From contig CABUUJ010000002.1 of NCBI GenBank assembly GCA_902494715.1, positions 34,027 to 98,026 on the forward strand: 64,000 nucleotides of DNA, given 5' to 3'. Below, piece by piece: positions 8,906 through 16,463 of this stretch. Made by a program: the position numbers and the translations under genes. The notes below the pieces were generated by a model, which did no database searches, was not told the origin of the DNA, and was given only the letters and a program-made list of their open reading frames with translations. This DNA comes from an uncultured Collinsella sp. Lineage in GTDB: Bacteria > Actinomycetota > Coriobacteriia > Coriobacteriales > Coriobacteriaceae. Every line of letters begins with the position of its first letter. Positions within the stretch are counted from its first letter, which is position 1.

Positions 8906-10489
8906 ATGTCTGATCGTTTGACGGTCCTGACGACTAAGAGCGTCTTTACCGGTACGGGGGACCTGCCGTTTGAAGGTTTCGTAGCGGTCCGTGGCAATCG
9001 AATTGAGGCTGTTGGCACCAAGTGTGAGGTAGCTTCGTATTTGACCCAGGCGGACGAGGTAGTTGACCTGGGCGACCGCACTGTCATGCCTGGCCTGATC
9101 GATGTGCATACCTTCTATACAGGTTGGGCGCTGCGGACGTTGGGGTCTGATCTGTCCGGCATCGCTGATGCCAAAGAGGCTGTGTCGCTCTTGCGTGCAT
9201 GGAAAGAAGATCATCCGGATTGCGCGGCGGCTTTTGGCCACAACCTACCCGAAACGTTGGCATCGGATGTCGAGAACGCAAATACGGCAGCTGTGTTTGA
9301 CGATTGTTTTGGCGATATCCCCGTCGTCTGCTTTACACCAGGAGCGGGGACCTGCGTTCTCAACGCTGCCGCCAGTGCGCGATATGGCTTTACACCCCAG
9401 GCGTGCTATGCCGAGAAGATCTGGCGCATGATGAGCGATTTCCTTGCGCTGCCCGAGGCGCGTGCCGGGTATTCGGACTACATGAGCATGCTTAACGAGC
9501 GCGGCGTTACCGCCATCAAGGAAATGGCGTTTGATGACTACTACGGCTTTGCCGACGAAATGGCTCGCCGTGAGGAATCTGGTGAGCTGACGGTTCGCGT
9601 CTCTATGATGTCGCAGCCGGTGGGCGCCGGTGCAAATCTGGCATATGCCCGCGAGGCGCGAGAGCGCTTCCGGGGACCGTTCGTTCGTTTTTCTGGCTTC
9701 AACCGTATGACCGATCGCGGCGTATGGGCGGGGCTTGCCGAGATGATTGACCCCTATGAGGACACGGCCGATGCGGGCGCTGCCGGCAAGACGGTCGTCG
9801 AGGAACCAGAGTGGGATCTGATTGAGAGCGAGCTGCGTGCAATTGATGCTGACGGCTTCCGATATTCCTTGCATTGCCAGGGCGATGGCGCCGTTCGTCG
9901 CACCGTGGCGCTCTATGCCTCGCTGCCTCGAGACGAGCATGGACGGATGCTTCGCCGCCATGCGATTACCGATCTCGAGAACTCTGACCCGACCGATCTT
10001 GTCGAGTTTGGCAAGTTAGGTGGAATTTGCGAGGTCTATCCGCAGATTCTGACGCTGGACCGGCGCGAGGATTGCCTATCGATGATGCGTCGACAAATTG
10101 GCGAGACGCGACTTTTGCACAGCTGGAATCGCCGCGGCATGGAAGATTCCGGATGCACAGTGTGCTGTGGAACGGATTTGCCGCTGCTGATTCCGAGCCT
10201 GGGCGAGTCAATCTACAGCGCGTGCGGCGGATTCTTCGCCGACGGACTGCCTGTGAATGAGGTCAACACGCTGACGCTTGTCGAGCTCTTGCGCGCTTGG
10301 ACTGCCGGGGGCGCGTACGATCTGATGCGCGAAGACGAGCTGGGTACGCTCGAGGTCGGCAAGCTTGCCGATATCTGCGTGCTCGATCGGGATGTGTTTG
10401 ACCTCGATTATCGCGACGCACGCGATCTTGCGGTTGATATGACGATGTCGGACGGACAAATCGTGTTCGATCGAAATAAGGAGGCATAA
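8906..10489 (+). CDS. YtcJ-like amidohydrolase (amidohydrolase_3)
   Basis: A 527-residue metal-dependent hydrolase of the amidohydrolase superfamily, closest in layout to YtcJ/N-substituted formamide deformylases. It has the N-terminal beta-sandwich lead-in (GDRTVMPGLIDVH, about residues 56-68), a TIM barrel with possible ligands in YSLHCQGDGAVRR, RRHAITDLE and CGTDLPLL, and the C-terminal LGTLEVGKLADICVLD. Oddly the usual HxH metal pair reads H68-T-F70, so the second His is missing. Start ATG 8906 is preferred over GTG 8897 by RBS spacing (AGGTGG). It lies 9 bases after the permease and 1 base before the epimerase, so it is firmly in the operon; it might trim an amide or acyl group from the imported sugar-amine. 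That role is inference. Confidence 0.85.
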   Translation: MSDRLTVLTTKSVFTGTGDLPFEGFVAVRGNRIEAVGTKCEVASYLTQADEVVDLGDRTVMPGLIDVHTFYTGWALRTLGSDLSGIADAKEAVSLLRAWKEDHPDCAAAFGHNLPETLASDVENANTAAVFDDCFGDIPVVCFTPGAGTCVLNAAASARYGFTPQACYAEKIWRMMSDFLALPEARAGYSDYMSMLNERGVTAIKEMAFDDYYGFADEMARREESGELTVRVSMMSQPVGAGANLAYAREARERFRGPFVRFSGFNRMTDRGVWAGLAEMIDPYEDTADAGAAGKTVVEEPEWDLIESELRAIDADGFRYSLHCQGDGAVRRTVALYASLPRDEHGRMLRRHAITDLENSDPTDLVEFGKLGGICEVYPQILTLDRREDCLSMMRRQIGETRLLHSWNRRGMEDSGCTVCCGTDLPLLIPSLGESIYSACGGFFADGLPVNEVNTLTLVELLRAWTAGGAYDLMREDELGTLEVGKLADICVLDRDVFDLDYRDARDLAVDMTMSDGQIVFDRNKEA

Positions 10490-10490
10490 G

Positions 10491-11342
10491 ATGTCTGAAT
10501 CCAAACCGACGCTGCGCCGCGAGCAGATTGCGGGCATGAATATCCACTACATCATGTGGTCGCTCGATTACTTCCTTGATGTGCAGCAGCGTTTGGGCTT
10601 TGAGTCCATTGAGCTGTGGTGCGCAGAGCCGCATGTGACGCTCGACCACACGGGCTACTTTGAGGCTGAGGTCCTGGCGAAAAAGGCTGCAGACCGTGGG
10701 CTTAGGTATCGTACTCTGTGCCCCGAGAACGTTGTCTATCCTTGGCAGTACTGCGCACGCAAACCGCTGCATGAACAGCGCAGCCTGGCGTACTTTAAGC
10801 ACGGCATTGAGCTTGCCGAGGTACTTGGGTGCGACCGTATGTCCGTCAACTCGGGCTGGGGCGACTGGGACGAGGACCGCGAGGAAGCCTGGAAGCGCAG
10901 CCGCGAGCACTTGTCCATTCTGGCGGAGTATGCCGGCGAGCACGGTCTGGTGCTTACGATGGAAAGCCTGCGTCCCGAGGAGAGCAACCTTGTGACGACG
11001 GTTTCCGATGCGAAGCGCATGATTGACGAGGTCGCGAGCCCGTACTTACAGCCCATGGTTGATACAACCGCGATGGGCGTTGCTGGCGAGACGCTCGAGG
11101 ACTGGTTTGCCACCTTTGGTGATGGGGCAATTCACGAGATGCACTTTATCGACGGTGACCCGTATGGCCATCTGGTGTGGGGCGATGGCAAGCACGATAT
11201 GGACGCCTTCGTTGCCACACTCAACGCCCATGGTTTCGACGGCATGCTGGGCCAGGAAATCACGGACGGTCGTTACTACGATGATCCGGCGGCGGCAGAT
11301 GCCAAGAACATGGCCGCATTCGAGAAATATCTGATTGACTAA
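10491..11342 (+). CDS. Sugar-phosphate isomerase/epimerase, FrlC-like
   Basis: A 283-residue TIM-barrel protein of the xylose isomerase-like/AP-endonuclease-2 superfamily. Metal-ligand type positions are seen in ESIELWCAEPH (about residue 38-48), LTMESLRPEES (the first Glu ligand), PMVDTTAM, HEMHFIDGD and GQEITDG. FrlC of E. coli (fructoselysine 3-epimerase) belongs to this family and sits in the same kind of operon. RBS AAGGAGG precedes ATG 10491, one base after the amidohydrolase stop. The likely role is epimerising a ketosamine such as psicoselysine-type compounds into the substrate of the kinase and deglycase; the family also contains many unrelated sugar epimerases. Confidence 0.85.
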   Translation: MSESKPTLRREQIAGMNIHYIMWSLDYFLDVQQRLGFESIELWCAEPHVTLDHTGYFEAEVLAKKAADRGLRYRTLCPENVVYPWQYCARKPLHEQRSLAYFKHGIELAEVLGCDRMSVNSGWGDWDEDREEAWKRSREHLSILAEYAGEHGLVLTMESLRPEESNLVTTVSDAKRMIDEVASPYLQPMVDTTAMGVAGETLEDWFATFGDGAIHEMHFIDGDPYGHLVWGDGKHDMDAFVATLNAHGFDGMLGQEITDGRYYDDPAAADAKNMAAFEKYLID

Positions 11343-11403
11343 AACAACTATCGGCCACGCAGCCAACGTCATTGATTGCGGCCAAACAAGAAAGGAACTG
11401 GAT

Positions 11404-12372
11404 ATGAACGCACACGATCTGATCAAAGAGGCAATTGCCGAGAAGGGCAAGTTCGACAGCGTCTACTGGATTGCTTGTGGTGGCTCCATGATCGATTTGA
11501 TCCCGGCCCATGAGCTTCTGCAGCGCGAGGCAACCACCTTCACTTCGTATATCTATACGGCTCGCGAGTTCGATATCATGCGTCCGCGTCGTCTGGGCGA
11601 GAAGTCCCTGGTCATCGCTTGCAGCCACAGTGGCAATACCCCGGAGGTCGTCGAGGGCTGCGAGATTGCCCTTGCCGCCGGCGCTACGGTGATCGCCCAG
11701 ACCGACAACGCTGGATCCAAGATCGACTCCGGCAAGTGGACCACGTGGGTCTACCCATGGGGCGAGGGTGTGCCGCAGGCCGAGGTCCCCGCTGGCATTT
11801 CGCTGTCGCTTGCGGCCGAGCTGCTCGATCAGCAGGAGGGCTACGCCGATCTTGCCGATATGTATGCCGGTATCGCCGAGATGGATAAGATTCTTCCCCC
11901 GGCACGTGAGAAGGTAAATGCCGAGCTGGGCGATCGTTTTGCCAAGCTTTGCCAGGAGCACGAGTTCTTCTATATTCTGGGCAGCGGTCCCAACTTTAGC
12001 CAGACCTACGGTTTCGCTATCTGCTCTCTTATGGAGATGCAGTGGCAGCACTGCAGCTACATCCACTCTGCCGAGTACTTCCATGGCCCCTTCGAGGCTA
12101 CTCAGGATGGCGTTTTTTACTTCCTGCAGATGGGCTCCAGCGAGTGCCGTGCTATGGATGAGCGCGCCCTGGCGTTCCTTAAGACGCATACCGATACGCT
12201 GATGGTGCTCGATGCCAAGGAGTACGGTATGGAAGCCGTGCCGGCGAGCGTCCGTGCCTATCTGGACCCGGTGCTGTTCTACGCCATGAACTGCGAACTG
12301 CGTGCTGCACGCGGCAAGGTGTTTGATCACGATCCCGATTTCCGCCGCTATATGGGTGTTGTCGAGTACTAG
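11404..12372 (+). CDS. SIS-domain deglycase, FrlB/FraB-like
   Basis: A 322-residue protein with two SIS sugar-phosphate-binding domains. The first contains SVYWIACGGSMIDL and LVIACSHSGNTPEVVEG; the second FYILGSGPNFSQTYGFAICSLMEMQW followed by SAEYFHGPFEAT. FrlB (fructoselysine-6-phosphate deglycase) has the same sequence plan (FRHGPLEIVE..FLFLLGNDESR) and ends RRYYGGLVEY, while this protein ends RRYMGVVEY. The reaction would release glucose 6-phosphate and an amino acid from the phosphorylated Amadori compound. The ATG at 11404 has RBS AAAGGA; a longer frame from 11335 has none. The linkage with kinase and epimerase genes makes the assignment strong for the class, weaker for the exact amine. 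Confidence 0.9.
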   Translation: MNAHDLIKEAIAEKGKFDSVYWIACGGSMIDLIPAHELLQREATTFTSYIYTAREFDIMRPRRLGEKSLVIACSHSGNTPEVVEGCEIALAAGATVIAQTDNAGSKIDSGKWTTWVYPWGEGVPQAEVPAGISLSLAAELLDQQEGYADLADMYAGIAEMDKILPPAREKVNAELGDRFAKLCQEHEFFYILGSGPNFSQTYGFAICSLMEMQWQHCSYIHSAEYFHGPFEATQDGVFYFLQMGSSECRAMDERALAFLKTHTDTLMVLDAKEYGMEAVPASVRAYLDPVLFYAMNCELRAARGKVFDHDPDFRRYMGVVEY

Positions 12373-12386
12373 AAGGGACAAAGGCC

Positions 12387-13250
12387 ATGGCATTTAACGT
12401 TAACGCGCTCGGATTTGGCGACAACGTCGTCGATCGCTACGAGCATATCCACACCATGTATCCTGGCGGTAACGCGGTTAACTTCGCCGTTTATGCCAAG
12501 AAATGCGGTGCCGCACGCTCTGCATACATGGGCATTTTTGGCAATGACGCCGCTGCCGAGCATGTCATTTCAAGCCTCGAGGATGAGGGTATCGAGCTTG
12601 ACAAGTGCGAGCAGATGATTGGCGAGAACGGAGCGGCTCGCGTGACCGTCGTTGACGGTGACCGTGTCTTCCTCGGCTCCAACGAGGGCGGTATCCGTGG
12701 CGATGCGCGCTATGTCCTCGATCGCTTTGACCTTGCGTACATGAAGCAGTTCGATGTGGTTCATTCGGGCAACTATTGCTTTACCGAGCGCGAGCTGCCC
12801 AAGCTGAAGGCTGCGGGCGTCACGGTCTCTTTTGACTTTTCGGACGACTCCACCGACGAGTACTACGAGCAGATTGCGCCCTACGTCGATTTTGCTTTCT
12901 TTAGTGCGGCGGATGCCGCGAGCGAGGACGAGATTCGCGAGCGTCTGGCATGGGTGAAGGGCCTGGGTCCGCGTTTTGTGTCGGCTACGGCGGGCGCCGA
13001 GGGCTGCATTGCTTACGACGGCGAGCGTTATTACCGCCAGCTGGCTAAGCCGGTAACGGACATGAAGGACACCATGGGGGCGGGCGACTCGTTCCTCACT
13101 TCGTTTTTGATGTGCTATCTCGATTCCGCCAAGCGTGGTGAGGATGGTGCCGAGGCCATCGAGCGTGCGCTCGACTTTGCTGCCGGGTTTGCCTCGACCG
13201 TGTGCGGCATGGAAGGCTCTTGGGGCCACGGAGCACCAATCGTCGAATAG
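12387..13250 (+). CDS. PfkB-family kinase, FrlD (fructosamine kinase)-like
   Basis: A 287-residue ribokinase/PfkB-family sugar kinase. Seen: GFGDNVVDRY at the N-terminus, the sugar-binding PGGNAVNFAVYAKKCG (the family GGN motif), DFSDDSTDEYYEQIAPYVDFAFFSA, TAGAEGC and the C-terminal anion-hole/catalytic DTMGAGDSFLTSFL. FrlD of E. coli matches well (SGGNAVNVAVY, FDFSDKWDS, DTMGAGDSF). It would phosphorylate the ketosamine at C6 for the FrlB-like deglycase. RBS GAAGGGA lies before ATG 12387, 14 bases after the deglycase gene. It is the last gene of the operon. Confidence 0.9.
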   Translation: MAFNVNALGFGDNVVDRYEHIHTMYPGGNAVNFAVYAKKCGAARSAYMGIFGNDAAAEHVISSLEDEGIELDKCEQMIGENGAARVTVVDGDRVFLGSNEGGIRGDARYVLDRFDLAYMKQFDVVHSGNYCFTERELPKLKAAGVTVSFDFSDDSTDEYYEQIAPYVDFAFFSAADAASEDEIRERLAWVKGLGPRFVSATAGAEGCIAYDGERYYRQLAKPVTDMKDTMGAGDSFLTSFLMCYLDSAKRGEDGAEAIERALDFAAGFASTVCGMEGSWGHGAPIVE

Positions 13251-13291
13251 CCGAGCGGTCCCGGGGAGGTGCAGGCGCCTCCTCGGGACCC

Positions 13292-13524
13292 GGTGTGCAA
13301 AAAATGCCAAATATGAGTACTGTGACTAATTTAGTCGCAGCAAAATCAACCCCTTCAGACGTGATTTGAGCGTCTGGAGGGGTTTAAGATTTGTGAAAAC
13401 GCAGGATGAATGACTGTAAAAGCTTTAATTAGCGGACAATCGAGGATTATTCTGGCGGTTGGAAAGTTAAAAGAAATGTATCCATTCCGGTAGCAGTACT
13501 CATATTTGGCATTTTTTGCACACC
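13292..13524. repeat. Element bounded by perfect 30-bp inverted repeats
   Basis: The 30 bases at 13292-13321 recur as an exact reverse complement at 13495-13524. The arms begin GGTGTGCAAAAAATGCC and end ATGAGTACT. The 173 bases between them hold a terminator hairpin and no open frame. The right arm ends 6 bases from the tatD stop codon. This is the architecture of a small non-autonomous element (MITE-like) or a very long structured 3' region. No target-site duplication is obvious. Confidence 0.75.
13348..13388 (+). terminator. Terminator-like hairpin inside the inverted-repeat element
   Basis: Arms 13348-13361 and 13371-13384 (one G-U pair) with a 9-base loop, followed by a T-containing tract. 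It could end the fructosamine-type operon or the convergent tatD transcript. Confidence 0.65.
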
Positions 13525-13529
13525 AGGGG

Positions 13530-14312
13530 TTAGCGAAGGTCAAAAACAGAGCGCGCATTTGTTAAAACTATCGACTCGATGCGCTTTGCGTCGCAGTTTT
13601 TGAGCGAGGTGATGCGTTCTGAGGTCCTTGTGAGCGACCTGATGAGCGACTGCGTGCTTGTTTCTGTGTTTGGCTCGGCCGGCGCATCGGTCTCGAGCAG
13701 TAGGCGGTCGAGTGGAATCTGTCGTGCGTATTCGCGACAGCGCTTGGTCGCGAGCATGCGTTCGTTGACGGAAAAATAGCAGCCCGCATTACGCGCGCGG
13801 GTGAGTTCGTCCGAAGTGCCGCTAAACCAGTGGAAGATGATAGCGGGGGAGTCGGGGTTTGGGATGAGTAGTCCATGCGATTCGAGGACGTCCAGTACGG
13901 CTCCTGCCGAACGAACGGCGTGAATTGATATCACGCGCCCGGTAAGAGGATGCTGCACGAGCGCATCGCAGAGCCGGTTAAGTGCCTGTATTTGTAGCGG
14001 CTCACTTCCAGCAAAGCGCGCGGAAAAGTCGAGTCCGACTTCGCCGATGTAGCGTTCTTGGGCAGCAACTTCGCAAAGCAGATTGACTTCGGCAAAACCG
14101 CAGTGGCCATCGGCGAGCCACCAGGGGTGAAGCCCAACGCCGGCGATGATGCCCGGGTGGCGACGAGCGCGCTCGTTTGCGGCCGAAAAGTCGCGTGGAT
14201 CGACGCCGCAATCAAATAGACCCAAGCCCAGCGCCGTTGCCTCATCGGCAACGGCGTCCGGGTGAGCCATTAAATCAAGATGGCAGTGTGCATCAAATAA
14301 CCGGGGCTCCAT
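13530..14312 (-). CDS. TatD-family metal-dependent hydrolase
   Basis: A 260-residue TatD-type nuclease/hydrolase with a TIM barrel. It opens with the metal motif FDAHCHLDL (HxH) after six residues, then GVGLHPWW, the Glu ligand in YIGEVGLDFS, His in SIHAVRSAG, IFHWFSG and the terminal ligand LLLETDAP. Family members act on DNA 3' ends or as quality-control nucleases in the cytoplasm. It is shorter in the loop regions than E. coli TatD but complete. It follows tcdA by 14 bases and forms an operon with it. The stop codon is six bases from the inverted-repeat element. Confidence 0.9.
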   Translation of the reverse strand: MEPRLFDAHCHLDLMAHPDAVADEATALGLGLFDCGVDPRDFSAANERARRHPGIIAGVGLHPWWLADGHCGFAEVNLLCEVAAQERYIGEVGLDFSARFAGSEPLQIQALNRLCDALVQHPLTGRVISIHAVRSAGAVLDVLESHGLLIPNPDSPAIIFHWFSGTSDELTRARNAGCYFSVNERMLATKRCREYARQIPLDRLLLETDAPAEPNTETSTQSLIRSLTRTSERITSLKNCDAKRIESIVLTNARSVFDLR

Positions 14313-14326
14313 CTCGGCGCGCTCCG

Positions 14327-15124
14327 CTAGTCCAAGCGCTGGCCATCGGCGCGCACGCGCTCGGTGCCGCGGCCACTGATCTGGCGGATAACCTCGCCGG
14401 CAATCATCTGGCCCATGATGGGCGGCATAAAGCTGGCGGTTCCGAGCTCGGTGCGCTCGTGGATATTGGAAGGGTCGCGGGGCTGTGTCTTAACCGATTC
14501 CTCGCAGCTAAACAGTACATGTAGACTCTTGATTCCGCGCTTCTTGCATTCTTTGCGCATGATGCGGCTCATGGGGTCACGTACCGTATCGAAAATGTCG
14601 GCAAAGCGGAGGCACTCGGGATGGAGCTTGTTGGCCCCGCCCATGGAGCTAACCAAACGAATGTCGTGGTCCTGAGCATATTTGGCAATGGTGAGCTTGG
14701 CCGAGATGGTGTCGATGGCGTCGACGACGTAGTCGAGCTTGCCGTCCGTCTGCTCCAAAACGCGCGCGAAAAATTCGTCGATATTGTCGCTCAACAGGTA
14801 TTCGGTGCGCTTGATGACGGTAGCGGCTGGATTGATGTCGTGGATCATGGCTTCCATAACATCGACCTTGCGCTTGCCGATGGTGCTTTGAAAGGCGATG
14901 GCCTGGCGATTGATATTGCTGGGCGCGATGATGTCCTTATCCAGAATGACGAAATGACCAATGCCGCCGCGGGCGAGTGCCTCGCAGCAGTTGGAGCCCA
15001 CGCCTCCGCAGCCGAGCACCAGCACTGTGGAGCTGGCGAGTTTATCGAGCGCCTCGCGCCCCATAATGATCTCGAGCTTGGTGTCGCGCGTCTCGTTGGA
15101 AATTGCGGCTGCGGTTTCGGTCAT
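14327..15124 (-). CDS. tcdA: tRNA threonylcarbamoyladenosine dehydratase (TcdA/YgdL)
   Basis: An E1-like (ThiF/MoeB fold) enzyme that cyclises t6A to ct6A at position 37 of ANN-decoding tRNAs, using ATP. The nucleotide site is TVLVLGCGGVGSNCCEALARGG, followed by DKDIIAPSNINRQ, KVDVMEAMIHDINP, VDAIDTISAKL and the C-terminal half typical of the TcdA subgroup (RIMRKECKKRGI, LFSCEE). About 265 residues. The ATG at 15124 is chosen because the RBS GGAGG lies 6 bases before it; the alternative ATG at 15130 directly abuts that RBS. Cotranscribed with the tatD-like gene. Confidence 0.9.
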   Translation of the reverse strand: MTETAAAISNETRDTKLEIIMGREALDKLASSTVLVLGCGGVGSNCCEALARGGIGHFVILDKDIIAPSNINRQAIAFQSTIGKRKVDVMEAMIHDINPAATVIKRTEYLLSDNIDEFFARVLEQTDGKLDYVVDAIDTISAKLTIAKYAQDHDIRLVSSMGGANKLHPECLRFADIFDTVRDPMSRIMRKECKKRGIKSLHVLFSCEESVKTQPRDPSNIHERTELGTASFMPPIMGQMIAGEVIRQISGRGTERVRADGQRLD

Positions 15125-15239
15125 AGACATCCTCCGATGGGGAAGCGGGTCGTGTTTTAGCTATCGCCATTATAGGTAATCGCCCATAGGCTGCGATGGC
15201 GTTTGCTTTGATGTGGTTTGAAGCATTGCAGTTAGATAG

Positions 15240-15269
15240 TTAGACAAACATCTAAATACAGAGTATAGT
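15240..15269 (+). promoter_or_regulatory. Promoter and ArsR-type operator of sdpR-sdpI pair
   Basis: A -35-like TAGACA (15241-15246) and -10 TATAGT (15264-15269) are 17 bases apart. The dyad TTAGA-N6-TCTAA (15240-15255) overlaps the -35 box, and an extra TTAGA sits at 15232. This is the expected placement for ArsR-family autorepression. Confidence 0.55.
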
Positions 15270-15303
15270 GTGCACGTCATGAGAGATGATGAGAGGAGGT
15301 CTT

Positions 15304-15582
15304 ATGCCGGGAGAGGGTTTTAAGGCGCTTGCCGATCCAACGCGACGGCGCATTTTGGAGTTGCTGCGCGAGGGCAATTGCACGGCGGGGGAGCTTGCCG
15401 AGCATTTCGATATCAGTAAGCCGTCGCTGAGCCATCACTTGGCGACGCTCAAAAACGCCGGGTTGGTAACCGACGAACGTCATGGTCAAAATATCGTATA
15501 CAGCTTAAACACTACCGTCATGCAGGACTTGATCGGTTGGTTTATGGGCTTTACAAACACGGAAGGTGATAAGGATGAATAA
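15304..15582 (+). CDS. ArsR/SdpR-family repressor
   Basis: A 92-residue winged-helix repressor. The core reads FKALADPTRRRILELLREGNCTAGELAEHFDISKPSLSHHLATLKNAGLV, the recognition helix being SKPSLSHHLATLKNAG. There is no metal-binding Cys motif, which fits the SdpR subgroup (autorepressors paired with SdpI) rather than arsenic sensors. RBS GAGGAGG is optimally spaced from ATG 15304. The stop overlaps the start of the SdpI-like gene by 8 bases, giving translational coupling. It probably represses the promoter at 15240. Confidence 0.9.
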   Translation: MPGEGFKALADPTRRRILELLREGNCTAGELAEHFDISKPSLSHHLATLKNAGLVTDERHGQNIVYSLNTTVMQDLIGWFMGFTNTEGDKDE

Positions 15583-16279
15583 CGAAAACAAGGGCATTCA
15601 CCCCACGGGGGTATCGTCGCGCGTGTGGATTGCGCTGGTCGCTCTGTGCGTCGCCAATGTCGTAGCGCATCTCATGGTGATGCCGAGCTTGCCTGGGCAG
15701 ATTCCCACGCACTGGGGCGCGAACGGCGCCGTCGACGGTTGGGGTCCTAGCTGGATGGCCTCCGCGCTCGGCGTGCTGCCTCTGGCGCTTCTCGCAATGT
15801 TCTGCGTGGTGCCGCGCATCGACCCCAAAGGTGAGGCATATCGAACCTCGGGCAAGTTCTACCAGGGCTTCGTAATCGCCTTCACCTTGTTCATGTGCGC
15901 CATAAGCTGGCTGGGAGAGCTTACGGTCTGGGGCGTGGTGCCGGCGGTCGGTTTGGTTAACGTGCTGATTTCCGGTGTTGTCGGTTTGCTGTTCATCGGC
16001 GTAGGCAACTATTTGCCGCGTGTGAAGCAGAACTATACGCTCGGTATCAAGACACCTTGGGCGCTTGCCGATCCCGAGAACTGGCGCCGTACGCAGCGTT
16101 TTGGCGGCGCCTGCTTTATGGTACTGGGTATTGGCCTGATTGTGATGGGCGTGGCAGGCAGCGTGCTTTCGAGTGAAGTCGTCGCCGCGGTGATTGCGGT
16201 TCTGGCGTTTGGTTCGGTTGGAGCCGTCTACGTCTACTCGTATCTGTTGTGGCGCAAATCTCAGCGAGCCGCTCGTTAA
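15575..16279 (+). CDS. SdpI/DUF1648-family membrane protein
   Basis: A 234-residue integral membrane protein with six hydrophobic segments. Its N-terminus carries the DUF1648 signature LPGQIPTHWGANGAVDGWGP, and a later NYLPRVKQNYTLGIKTPWALADPENWRRTQRFGG is the SdpI family signature. In Bacillus subtilis SdpI is the immunity protein against the SDP toxin and sequesters SdpR; here no toxin gene is adjacent. The start ATG at 15575 overlaps the repressor gene and has RBS GGAAGG. The function is likely envelope stress or toxin immunity; this is from the family only. Confidence 0.88.
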   Translation: MNNENKGIHPTGVSSRVWIALVALCVANVVAHLMVMPSLPGQIPTHWGANGAVDGWGPSWMASALGVLPLALLAMFCVVPRIDPKGEAYRTSGKFYQGFVIAFTLFMCAISWLGELTVWGVVPAVGLVNVLISGVVGLLFIGVGNYLPRVKQNYTLGIKTPWALADPENWRRTQRFGGACFMVLGIGLIVMGVAGSVLSSEVVAAVIAVLAFGSVGAVYVYSYLLWRKSQRAAR

Positions 16280-16345
16280 GGTTGCGGAAAACTAGCGTAC
16301 GCAGTTCATAGTATGTTCCGGGGGACTTTTCCCAGGTAGTATTAG

Positions 16346-16372
16346 GGGGTGTGGGCAACCATGCCCCTTTTT
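16346..16372 (+). terminator. Terminator after SdpI-like gene
   Basis: A 9-bp stem with two wobble pairs (16346-16354 with 16359-16367) and a GCAA loop, followed by TTTTT. Confidence 0.75.
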
Positions 16373-16463
16373 CGTTACGTTTCAGAGCTGGTTTCCTCAT
16401 TTCGTTTCTACTAAAGCGAATCAAGAATAGGAAAACAGCAGGTAGAAAGGATAGAACAGGCAA

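Noticed and set aside
7751..9241. Long minus-strand open frame (496 codons) opposite the permease and amidohydrolase genes
   Set aside because: It lies antisense to two clear genes, has His/Asp/Gln-biased shadow composition and no RBS; a codon-bias shadow.
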